This document shows, in pieces, positions 1 to 7,425 of a stretch of DNA of 59,194 nt. The DNA is from CAZIDL01 sp964537825 (GTDB taxonomy: Bacteria > Bacteroidota > Bacteroidia > Flavobacteriales_D > CAYVSK01), in the NCBI GenBank assembly GCA_964537825.1, contig CAZIDL010000005.1:1-59194 (forward strand), given 5' to 3'. The notes under the pieces are model-generated. The model saw nothing but the letters and a program-made list of their open reading frames with translations. It searched no databases and had not been told where the DNA came from. The position numbers and the translations under genes are program-made. Every line of letters begins with the position of its first letter. Positions within the stretch are counted from its first letter, which is position 1.

Positions 1-298
1 CGAAGATCGAATCGATCGAATCCTCGACGGGCAGTACATAACAGGCGCTTAGTTGCCCTTCTTCCAAACCGGCGTTCATCAAGGTAGGGGAGTTAGGCAA
101 GAAGCGGAGGGAATTCATCAGTTCCCGGAATTCAACTTCCCGTTCCTTGGCATCCCCTCCGTACTGGTCTTCCGGAGACGCTATCCTTTTGGCCACCCTT
201 TCAAAGAGTTGGTCCGGTGTTTCCAGGGGGGTACCAGCAGCATCTTTTTGAAGATAGCGGCTTTCAAGAACGGTCTGGGCATTGTTGTTCAACTCCAT
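1..298 (-). CDS. nrdJ: Adenosylcobalamin-dependent (class II) ribonucleotide reductase, N-terminal fragment
   Basis: Reading the minus strand from the ATG at 298 gives an open frame that runs off the window edge (about 99 residues). It contains the block FLPNSPTLMNAG followed by GQLSACYVLPVEDS, the N-terminal signature of class II ribonucleotide reductases. The Cys in LSAC corresponds to the first redox-active cysteine of the family. The enzyme reduces ribonucleotides to deoxyribonucleotides in the cytoplasm using a B12 radical. The rest of the protein lies outside the window. The downstream end is unknown. It sits 40 nt downstream of the MBL-fold gene on the same strand, so the two may be cotranscribed. 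Family assignment is secure from the motifs; completeness cannot be judged. Confidence 0.88.
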   Translation of the reverse strand, partial: MELNNNAQTVLESRYLQKDAAGTPLETPDQLFERVAKRIASPEDQYGGDAKEREVEFRELMNSLRFLPNSPTLMNAGLEEGQLSACYVLPVEDSIDSIF

Positions 299-338
299 GT
301 CGATACTCGAACAGTCCCGAAAAGCGATCGTTCGTGGA

Positions 339-1745
339 TCAAGTCAGGGTCACCACCTCCTTCCGCTCCGGTATCCGGATATGATGGAATCCCGTTCTCT
401 TCAGGCTCTTCTTGTAGTTCTCCTGAACTTCAGGATCACCGTGTACGAGAAAGAGTTGGCTTACCTGATCCGGGTCCTGACAGGAAAGATAATCGAGCAT
501 CTCATCACGGTCTCCGTGAGCACTATAATGGTCGAGAACTTTTACTTCCATCTTCACGTCCCGCATTTTCCCGAAGATGTTGACCTTCTTATGACCTGCC
601 CTGAGCTTTCCCCCGAGGGAATGCGGTTCTGCATATCCGATGAGTAAAAGCGTGTTGGCCTTGTCGAACATGTTGTGGATCAGGTGATGTTTGATCCGTC
701 CTGCATCCATCATCCCTGAGGCTGAAATGATGATGCAGGGTTCTTCCCGGTCGTTCAGAGCGATCGAATCCTCGATATCCCGGATGTAGGTGAGCCCTTT
801 GAATCCGAAGGGGTCCTCGTCATTTTCCATGTATTTGAGCAATCCCTCGTTGTAGCATTCCGGATGGTCCCGGATCACTTCCGTTGCCTCGGTGGATAAG
901 GGGCTGTCCACGAAGGTGTCGATCGGGGGAAGGCGCCCTTCGTTCTCCAAGCGGTCCAGTTGATGGACCACTTCCTGTGTCCTTCCCACGCTAAAAGCTG
1001 GAATAAGGAGCTTGCCTTTTTTACGAACGCAAGTATGTTCCACGCATTCCAGCAACTCTTCTTTGGCATTCTCGACGTCCGAGTGAAGGCGGTCACCGTA
1101 TGTTGATTCGGTGATGATCGTATCAGCCTGGGGGAAGGTGCGGGGTGCTTTCACGATCGTGTGGTCCGGACGACCAACATCTCCTGTATAGCAGACCCTA
1201 TGGATGCCTTCGGGCGTGTCCATTTCGATGTTCACCGCAGCGCTTCCCAGGATATGCCCGATGACCGTGAACATGATCCGGACGCCCGCTTCGAGCTCGA
1301 ACCACTCCTCGTAGGGATGGGTTTCGAAGAGCTTGAGGGCTTGATAAGCATCGGCCGTAGTATAGATCGGTTCCATTTCGGAAAGACCTTCTTTTCTTCG
1401 CTCTTCGTTCTTTCGCTCCGCATCTTCTTCCTGGATGTGCGCGCTATCAGGTAGCATGATCCCACAAAGGTCTTTCGTTGCGGCCGTCGCATGGATCTTC
1501 CCATCGTAGTTCTGGTGGGCGAGAAGGGGAAGCATTCCCGAGTGATCGATATGGGCATGGGAAAGGATGACGTGATCGATCGAAAAGGGATCGAACCCGA
1601 GATGAGCATTGCTCACCTCTTCTTGGTCGCTTCCCTGGAAAAGGCCGCAGTCGAGAAGAATGCGGCTCCCGTTGGAAGTGGTGAGGATGTGTTTGCTTCC
1701 CGTGACCTGACGGGCAGCTCCGAGAAATTGGATGGAAGGTTTCAT
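339..1745 (-). CDS. MBL-fold / beta-CASP metallohydrolase (RNA-processing exonuclease-like)
   Basis: This 468-residue protein has the metallo-beta-lactamase motif HAHIDHSG (HxHxDH) near residue 55. It also has the beta-CASP blocks TESTYGDR, PAFSVGRTQEV, SGMMDAGR and SAHGDRDEM, and a late LVHGD motif. This order is typical of the COG1236 family (CPSF73/YSH1-like), whose characterised members cleave RNA. A cytoplasmic nuclease role is inferred. The frame could extend to a TTG at 1772, but ATG 1745 begins MKPSIQFLGAARQVTGSKH, which matches the usual family N terminus, so I chose it. It precedes the ribonucleotide reductase gene by 40 nt and follows the PBP4-like gene after about 127 nt. The substrate cannot be read from the sequence. 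Confidence 0.85.
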   Translation of the reverse strand: MKPSIQFLGAARQVTGSKHILTTSNGSRILLDCGLFQGSDQEEVSNAHLGFDPFSIDHVILSHAHIDHSGMLPLLAHQNYDGKIHATAATKDLCGIMLPDSAHIQEEDAERKNEERRKEGLSEMEPIYTTADAYQALKLFETHPYEEWFELEAGVRIMFTVIGHILGSAAVNIEMDTPEGIHRVCYTGDVGRPDHTIVKAPRTFPQADTIITESTYGDRLHSDVENAKEELLECVEHTCVRKKGKLLIPAFSVGRTQEVVHQLDRLENEGRLPPIDTFVDSPLSTEATEVIRDHPECYNEGLLKYMENDEDPFGFKGLTYIRDIEDSIALNDREEPCIIISASGMMDAGRIKHHLIHNMFDKANTLLLIGYAEPHSLGGKLRAGHKKVNIFGKMRDVKMEVKVLDHYSAHGDRDEMLDYLSCQDPDQVSQLFLVHGDPEVQENYKKSLKRTGFHHIRIPERKEVVTLT

Positions 1746-1872
1746 AAGGGGATCAAAGATGTCGATTTCCAAGCGTTAGGGGTATCGGGAAAAGGAACCA
1801 TTCCTGAGCACTTCATCGAATTTTCCTCTGGAGGAGGGGAGCTAAAAAAAGCTTTGGAGCAAGGTAGGGGGG

Positions 1873-3363
1873 TCATCGTACCATGCTCACCAATACAGGT
1901 TCCATTTTCTTTCGCATCTCAGCTGCCGACCCCTCGAAATCGTTGGCTATCAGAGCAAAGGCCTTCCAGGCACCTCCCTTGCCTTTGACATATCCTGCAT
2001 AACCCAGGATGCCCTTCATGTAACCGCTTTTCGCCCAAACCCGTCCCTCTGCTGCTGTCCCGCCCCCGATGTAGCTCATGGTGCCCTCTTTACCGGCCAC
2101 GGGGAGCGAGTTCTTGATGGCTTCTCGATGAGAACCTTTCCAAGCCTTTGACAAGCATTCTACGAGGAAAGCTGGATTGATCCGGTTCGTCGGAGCTAAG
2201 CCACTTCCATCCGCAAGCCGGAGGCCTTTCGTATCCACTCCCCACTTCCCGATCCTTTTCAACAATGCCTTTCCGGCCGGTTCCGGTTTGGCAGTTGCTC
2301 CAAGCTTTTTGGCCATTTCCAAAAGGAGCGTTTCTGCGAAGAGGTTCTTGCTTTCCTGGTTCGTTCGTTCGACGATCGCTTCCACCGAGGGAGAATGGAT
2401 CGTGTCGAGCTCCACGCTCATGCGGTGTTCTTCGATCCCTTCCCGTCGAAAGGTGTTGAAACCTTTACGGATGGAGATCCCTTGTTCTTCGAAATGCTGT
2501 TGGACCATCCAGGCGGTCGTAAGTGCCGGGTCGGGCATAGCTCCTTCGATGGAGTAGGAGCTGCGTCCGGAAGGAAGCGTACCTTCTACGATACGATGGG
2601 TATCATAGGGTTTCCCGAAGATGTAGGCTCGATCCTTTTGAACGTCTGAAGTCCGGACCTGGTTCTCGATCTTCAACCAGGGTGTCTTCGGGTTCCTTTC
2701 GATGATGCGGGTTTTTTCTCCAGTTGCTCGGGGGGTTTTGAAGCGGAGTTCGAAGGTGTTGTCCATAATGTTCATCCCGCTCGGGAAGGCCCCGAAATAA
2801 TTCCCCATGTCCTCCCATATCCTTCCCCGTGATAACGTGTTGGAAGGGAAATAGGTCGCGTTCACGAGGATCCGCCCTTCGACCTGCTCGATGCCGGCCT
2901 GCTTACATGCCTGTACCCAACGGTCGAACAGCTCTTTCGACGCCCCGTAATGCCCCGGGAATTCCTTGCTCAAAAAAGCCGGGTCGCCACCCCCTCTGAT
3001 GATCAGATCCCCTTTGAGCCTTCCTTCTTCGATGTTCCCCCGATAGCCGAAGACGGTCCGGAACCGTTTCTCTTTTCCGAGGATCCGAAGCGCACCGATC
3101 GTAGTGACCAGTTTTTGCGTGGAGGCAGGTACGATCCCCTCTTTGGAGCGATGGGCGGCGATCCGGTCCCCGTTCTTGATATTGCGGGCGAGAAATACGA
3201 AGCGCCCCTTTTCGAGGGCCGGATCCTGGGCAAGGGTCCGGATCGCCTTTTGGACCTTTTCCTTGCTCCCTTCTTCGTTTTCATCTTCCTGCACCTCACC
3301 ATTGACTTGCTGGCATGCAGGGAGAAAGAGCAGGGGTAGGAAAAGGAGTGGTATTCGCTTCAT
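1873..3363 (-). CDS. dacB: D-alanyl-D-alanine carboxypeptidase/endopeptidase lipoprotein (PBP4, peptidase S13)
   Basis: The 496-residue product starts with a hydrophobic leader ending in LPAC (Cys17), a lipobox, so it is probably a lipoprotein facing the periplasm. Penicillin-binding motifs are present: SxxK as STQK at about residues 81-84, an SxN-type block in DGSGLAPTNRINP, and a KTG-like KSG in WAKSGYMKGI. This is the S13/PBP4 family, which trims or cleaves peptidoglycan peptides. Length fits the family. ATG 3363 is chosen over the TTG one codon upstream. A TACCTTTG promoter element lies 32 nt upstream (3396-3403, minus). The gene is divergent from asnB. KSG in place of KTG is a conservative change. 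Confidence 0.9.
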   Translation of the reverse strand: MKRIPLLFLPLLFLPACQQVNGEVQEDENEEGSKEKVQKAIRTLAQDPALEKGRFVFLARNIKNGDRIAAHRSKEGIVPASTQKLVTTIGALRILGKEKRFRTVFGYRGNIEEGRLKGDLIIRGGGDPAFLSKEFPGHYGASKELFDRWVQACKQAGIEQVEGRILVNATYFPSNTLSRGRIWEDMGNYFGAFPSGMNIMDNTFELRFKTPRATGEKTRIIERNPKTPWLKIENQVRTSDVQKDRAYIFGKPYDTHRIVEGTLPSGRSSYSIEGAMPDPALTTAWMVQQHFEEQGISIRKGFNTFRREGIEEHRMSVELDTIHSPSVEAIVERTNQESKNLFAETLLLEMAKKLGATAKPEPAGKALLKRIGKWGVDTKGLRLADGSGLAPTNRINPAFLVECLSKAWKGSHREAIKNSLPVAGKEGTMSYIGGGTAAEGRVWAKSGYMKGILGYAGYVKGKGGAWKAFALIANDFEGSAAEMRKKMEPVLVSMVR

Positions 3364-3395
3364 CAATGGGGAGCGGAAATAGAACGCTCAGCGTT

Positions 3396-3403
3396 CAAAG
3401 GTA
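3396..3403 (-). promoter_or_regulatory. Bacteroidota -7 promoter element TACCTTTG for dacB
   Basis: The minus strand reads TACCTTTG, a full match to the TAnnTTTG consensus known for the Bacteroidota primary sigma factor. It lies 32 nt before the dacB ATG at 3363, giving a predicted 5' UTR of about 25-28 nt. I see no clear -33 TTG. Confidence 0.55.
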
Positions 3404-3471
3404 GCTTATGGGGTCGGTGCTTCCTATTGCTAAAAGTGGAGCTTCAGCGCTTCAGTTCTTCTTCTCACCCC

Positions 3472-3479
3472 TACCTTCG
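3472..3479 (+). promoter_or_regulatory. -7-like element TACCTTCG six nt before asnB
   Basis: TACCTTCG differs from TAnnTTTG at one base and lies six nt before the asnB ATG. Transcription from it would start at or next to the ATG, giving a leaderless or nearly leaderless message. It is one of several genes with this arrangement in the window. Confidence 0.45.
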
Positions 3480-3485
3480 TTGGAT

Positions 3486-5357
3486 ATGTGCGGTATCACT
3501 GGTATTTTTCGGTATCGTGGAGCCGCGGATCCGCGAAGCGAGCAGCTCGAACATTCGCTCCGGACGATCGCCCATCGCGGGCCTGACCATCAGGATACGC
3601 TGCGGGACGGCCCATTATCATTCGGTCATGCACGCCTCTCGATCATAGAGCCTGGCACGGCAGGACATCAGCCCATGTGGGACCGTCAGGGTCGTTATGC
3701 GATCGTTTTCAATGGCGAGGTCTACAACGATCAGGATTTGCGGAACGAGTTGGCCGGTGCCGGAAAAAGTTTTCGTTCCCATTCGGATACGGAGACTTTT
3801 CTGGAATGGCTTGTCGAAAAAGGCCCTGAGGGGCTCGAACAGGTGAACGGGTTCTTTGCGTTCGCTCTTTGGGACCGTCAGGAGGGCAGCCTTCTTATCG
3901 GACGCGATCGTTATGGCATTAAACCGCTCTTTTACCGTGAAGAAGAAGGTGGCTTGCTCTTCGCTTCTGAGCTGGAGGCCCTTCTTGCTTATGGGATCCC
4001 GAAAAGTATCGATCGTACGGGGCTTCAGTGTTATTTGCAGTTCACTTACGTTCCGGCTCCCCTCAGCATTTTGGAAGGAGTGCGGAAGTGCCTTCCCGGG
4101 GAATGGTTGAAGCAGGGGCCTGAGGGAGCAGAGCGTGGAAGGCTCGATCAGGGGGGGGGCGAAAAGCCCTGGTCGGGCTCTTTCGATGAAGCAGTGGAGG
4201 CGTGTCGGGACCTTTTGGACAGTGCGGTCAAGGACCGCCTTCGTTCGGATGTGCCTTTGGGATGTTTTTTAAGCGGTGGCATCGATTCCGGTATCATCAC
4301 GGCTTTGGCCTCCAAACATCAGAAAGGGCTTCCCAGTTTCTCCATCGGGTACGATGATCCGGTCTTCGATGAGTCCCGTGAAGCTGCTGATTCTGCCACT
4401 TTTCTTGGTACGGACCATCGGACCATGAAGGTGGGGGAGGATCGTTTCAGAAAAGGTGTAGAGAACGTTCTGGAGGGAATGGACGAACCGTTCGCGGATT
4501 CTTCGGCCATTCCGGTCAAGCTGCTCAGTGAATGGACGCGGGAACATGTAAAAGTGGTACTTTCCGGAGATGGTGCCGATGAGCTTTTCGGAGGGTACAA
4601 CAAGCATCGGGCGGAGTATATGGCCCGTCATCCAGGTTTGAAAGAGCGGGTAGCCCTTATGGGAGCCCCGTTATGGAAGACTTTTCCGAAAGGCAAAGGG
4701 GAAGGGGTGAAGGAAGCTGTTCGAAAGCTGGACCGTTTTGCCAGCATTGCCTCTCTTTCACCCGAAGAAAGGTATTGGCGGTGGGCTTCCTTTATGCAAC
4801 CTGAAAGGGTTTCCACCTTGATCAACGACCCATTGACCAGCCTAGAAATGGAAAAGGATCGGAGCTTTTTGCTCGATGGAGCATCGTTCGACCAAATGAG
4901 TGATATATTGCGCTGCGATCGCAGCTTCGTCCTCCCTAACGACATGTTGAACAAACTCGATCGGATGTCGATGGCAGCAGGGCTCGAAGCTCGCGTTCCA
5001 TTTCTGGATCATCGCTTTCTGCGCTTCGTGGAAAGCCTTCCAGCTGAATGGCGTATCGATGGGAGGGAGCGAAAGATCCTTTTGAAGCGCGCCTTTTCAG
5101 ACCTTCTTCCGGCTGGTTCGATGCAAAGACCCAAACACGGTTTCGAAGTCCCTCTTGCCGATCTGTTAAGAAGAACATCCGAACGGGATATCGCACATTA
5201 TATGGGAGAAGGATTTTTGAAAGAGCAGGGGGTCTTCGTTCCTGAAGCGGTGGAAAAGGAAGTAGCAGCTTTCCGGAAAGGGAAGAGCAAGGATAATGGA
5301 ATGGCTATTTGGAGTTTGTTGGTCTTTCAGAAATGGTGGTCCCGTCATTTTTCCTGA
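3486..5357 (+). CDS. asnB: Asparagine synthase (glutamine-hydrolysing), AsnB family
   Basis: The protein has 623 residues. The start at ATG 3486 gives MCGITGIF, placing the glutamine amidotransferase nucleophile at Cys2 as required after Met removal. The N-terminal class II amidotransferase domain shows RGPDHQ, NGEVYN and a SDTE block. The synthetase half has the PP-loop SGGIDS and later LSGDGADELFGGYNKH. The reaction amidates aspartate, or a sugar or other acid in variant members, using ATP and glutamine. The gene heads a plus-strand run of polysaccharide genes, where AsnB-like enzymes often sit. Whether it serves general asparagine synthesis or glycan modification is not decidable here. Confidence 0.9.
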   Translation: MCGITGIFRYRGAADPRSEQLEHSLRTIAHRGPDHQDTLRDGPLSFGHARLSIIEPGTAGHQPMWDRQGRYAIVFNGEVYNDQDLRNELAGAGKSFRSHSDTETFLEWLVEKGPEGLEQVNGFFAFALWDRQEGSLLIGRDRYGIKPLFYREEEGGLLFASELEALLAYGIPKSIDRTGLQCYLQFTYVPAPLSILEGVRKCLPGEWLKQGPEGAERGRLDQGGGEKPWSGSFDEAVEACRDLLDSAVKDRLRSDVPLGCFLSGGIDSGIITALASKHQKGLPSFSIGYDDPVFDESREAADSATFLGTDHRTMKVGEDRFRKGVENVLEGMDEPFADSSAIPVKLLSEWTREHVKVVLSGDGADELFGGYNKHRAEYMARHPGLKERVALMGAPLWKTFPKGKGEGVKEAVRKLDRFASIASLSPEERYWRWASFMQPERVSTLINDPLTSLEMEKDRSFLLDGASFDQMSDILRCDRSFVLPNDMLNKLDRMSMAAGLEARVPFLDHRFLRFVESLPAEWRIDGRERKILLKRAFSDLLPAGSMQRPKHGFEVPLADLLRRTSERDIAHYMGEGFLKEQGVFVPEAVEKEVAAFRKGKSKDNGMAIWSLLVFQKWWSRHFS

Positions 5358-5408
5358 TGGTGAGCAACTTGCCCCGTTCTCTTTTCCGTTCTTTGAATCA
5401 CAAGCTCT

Positions 5409-6605
5409 ATGCCCCGTATCCTTCGTATCGTCAATCGGTTCAATCTTGGAGGCCCTACCTACAACGCAGCCTATTTGACCAGGTTCATGGGGGCTTCCTT
5501 CGATACCTATTTGGTCGGAGGTGTCAAAGAGGAAGAGGAGGAGAGTTCCGAATTCATTCTCGATGAACTCGGGGTGGACCGCACTATCATTCCCGAAATG
5601 CGGAGGAGCATCGATCCGCTCAAGGACCATGCGGCCCTGAGGCGTATCCGCAAGCTTATAAGGGATATCCGTCCGGATATCGTCCATACGCATGCTTCGA
5701 AAGCAGGCGCGATCGGTCGGCGGGCAGCATTCATGGAAGGAGTGCCTTTAACCTTTCATACGTTCCACGGTCATGTTTTCCATTCCTATTTCGGCCAGTT
5801 GCGGACGCGCTTCTACAAGTCCATCGAACGACGCCTTGCTCGGAGAACGACGCGTCTGATCGCCTTGAGCGAGGAACAGCAAAAGGAATTAACAGAAGAG
5901 CATCGCATTGCCTCGCCGGAAAAGGTTGAATTGATCCCGCTTGGATTCGACCTTTCTCGTTTCCGCGAACGGATGGAGGATAAACGGGCACATTTCCGCG
6001 ATCGGTGGAGGATCGGTGAAGAAGAGCTCGCTATCGGTATCGTGGGGCGTTTGGTCCCTGTAAAAGGTCATGAACTCTTTCTGGAGGCATTTGCTGCCTT
6101 GAAGGAGCGGGTTTCAGCATCCGTACGGGCATTCATCGTCGGGGATGGTAAAGAGCGTGGGCCTTTGATGGAGCGGGCTCAGGAGCTGGGGCTCCAGGTC
6201 AGTGGTCCCGATCTCGAGGAGGCAGGGGCTGATATCGTTTTCACTTCATGGATCCGTGAGGTTGATGAAGTGTGGGCAGGAATGGATATTGCCACCCTTA
6301 CTTCTTTTAACGAAGGGACGCCCGTCAGTCTGATCGAAGCCCAGGCAGCGGGATGCCCTGTCGTTTCAACCGATGTGGGGGGAGTGGCTTCGATCGTGGA
6401 GCAGGAAGGGTCCGGTCTTCTTCTGGAAGAACGCGATCCTGAAGAATTGGCGAACGCATGGGAACGGTTGGTCCTGAACGGAACGCAACGAAGGGAATGG
6501 GGAGCCAGAGGATGGGAACGCGTTCGGGACCGGTATTCAGTAGAGAGGCTCACCCGCGACATGGAAGCGCTCTATCAGAGGGAAATGCAGCAGATCCCTG
6601 CTTAG
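5409..6605 (+). CDS. GT4-type glycosyltransferase
   Basis: The 398-residue protein has the two-Rossmann (GT-B) layout. It has the N-terminal donor/acceptor loop LGGPTYNAAYL, a FHGH block near residue 120 and the GIVGRLVPVKGH segment. The C-terminal signature EGTPVSLIEAQAAGCPVVSTDVGG carries the E-x7-E pair of GT4 enzymes. It transfers a nucleotide-sugar to a lipid-linked or growing glycan at the cytoplasmic face of the membrane. The donor sugar is not predictable. It starts 51 nt after asnB and 34 nt before the Wza-like gene, consistent with an exopolysaccharide operon. The start ATG 5409 gives the expected short basic N terminus. Confidence 0.88.
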   Translation: MPRILRIVNRFNLGGPTYNAAYLTRFMGASFDTYLVGGVKEEEEESSEFILDELGVDRTIIPEMRRSIDPLKDHAALRRIRKLIRDIRPDIVHTHASKAGAIGRRAAFMEGVPLTFHTFHGHVFHSYFGQLRTRFYKSIERRLARRTTRLIALSEEQQKELTEEHRIASPEKVELIPLGFDLSRFRERMEDKRAHFRDRWRIGEEELAIGIVGRLVPVKGHELFLEAFAALKERVSASVRAFIVGDGKERGPLMERAQELGLQVSGPDLEEAGADIVFTSWIREVDEVWAGMDIATLTSFNEGTPVSLIEAQAAGCPVVSTDVGGVASIVEQEGSGLLLEERDPEELANAWERLVLNGTQRREWGARGWERVRDRYSVERLTRDMEALYQREMQQIPA

Positions 6606-6616
6606 GGGAATATTCT

Positions 6617-6624
6617 TATTTTTG
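6617..6624 (+). promoter_or_regulatory. -7 promoter element TATTTTTG before the export lipoprotein gene
   Basis: TATTTTTG matches TAnnTTTG exactly and ends 15 nt before ATG 6640. It would let the export and kinase genes be transcribed separately from asnB and the glycosyltransferase. No -33 element is obvious. Confidence 0.45.
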
Positions 6625-6639
6625 CCGCAAACCGCCTCT

Positions 6640-7410
6640 ATGCAAAGGTCCCCGATCCTCCTTGTCTTCTCCCTTCTTTTATTGAGCGGATGCGGAGTGA
6701 ACAGCGACATCATGCTGCAGACCGATAAGGATTACGAATTCGATGAACCCCCGAAGGAAGAAGCCCTTGAGTACAAGATATCCCCCAACGACATCGTGCA
6801 GTTCCGCCTTTTTGCGAACGACGGATTCCAGCTGATCGACATCACTTCCGGGACCGGTGAGCAGGGAAACCGTCGCATGAGCAACCGTAATATGGTGGAT
6901 TATCAGGTGGATCATGAAGGGAAGGTGAAGTTGCCCATCCTCGGATGGATCGATCTCAAGGGCTATACCATTCGCGAAGCGGAGCTCATGCTCGAGGAAA
7001 AGTACAGCGAGTATTACAACGACCCGTTCGTTATGCTGCAGGTAACGAACCGCAGGGTCATCGTCTTCCCGGGATCAGGAGGCGATGCCCAGGTCATCAC
7101 CCTGAAGAATAACAATGTTACCGTGATCGAAGCTTTGGCACTGGCCGGTGGGGTGTCTGAACGGGGGAAAGCGAAAAAGATCAAATTGATCCGAAGGGAA
7201 AAAGGAAAAGAAAGAAAGGTCTTCCTTATGGACCTTTCCACGATCAAAGGAATGGACCAAGCCGACATGGTGGTCCAGGCAAACGATATCATTTATGTGG
7301 AGCCCACCTCGCAAGTTGCGAGGGAGGTCTTGCGTGAGGTCGCGCCGATCGTATCGCTTCTGAGCAGTGCCGTCTTCGTATATTCCACGGTCGTCGGCTT
7401 CAATAACTGA
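6640..7410 (+). CDS. Wza-like polysaccharide export outer-membrane lipoprotein
   Basis: The 256-residue protein has a signal sequence ending in LLSGCG, a lipobox. A Poly_export domain follows (YKISPNDIVQFRLFAND..., VDHEGKVKLPILGWIDLKGYTIREAE), then an SLBB-type segment (RRVIVFPGSGGDAQVITL...VTVIEALALAGGV). Proteins of this family form the outer-membrane exit channel for capsule or exopolysaccharide, paired with a Wzc-type inner-membrane protein, which is the next gene, 15 nt downstream. ATG 6640 is preferred over the TTG at 6622 because that TTG lies inside the promoter element and the ATG gives a clean signal peptide. A hydrophobic C-terminal stretch (VSLLSSAVFVYSTVV) may anchor in the membrane. 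Confidence 0.9.
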   Translation: MQRSPILLVFSLLLLSGCGVNSDIMLQTDKDYEFDEPPKEEALEYKISPNDIVQFRLFANDGFQLIDITSGTGEQGNRRMSNRNMVDYQVDHEGKVKLPILGWIDLKGYTIREAELMLEEKYSEYYNDPFVMLQVTNRRVIVFPGSGGDAQVITLKNNNVTVIEALALAGGVSERGKAKKIKLIRREKGKERKVFLMDLSTIKGMDQADMVVQANDIIYVEPTSQVAREVLREVAPIVSLLSSAVFVYSTVVGFNN

Positions 7411-7425
7411 TCCCAGCTCGTTCAT

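Noticed and set aside
1830..1866. AGCT-A7-AGCT stretch downstream of dacB as a terminator
   Set aside because: The stem is only four bases and has no GC-rich part. The T tract is misplaced for dacB.
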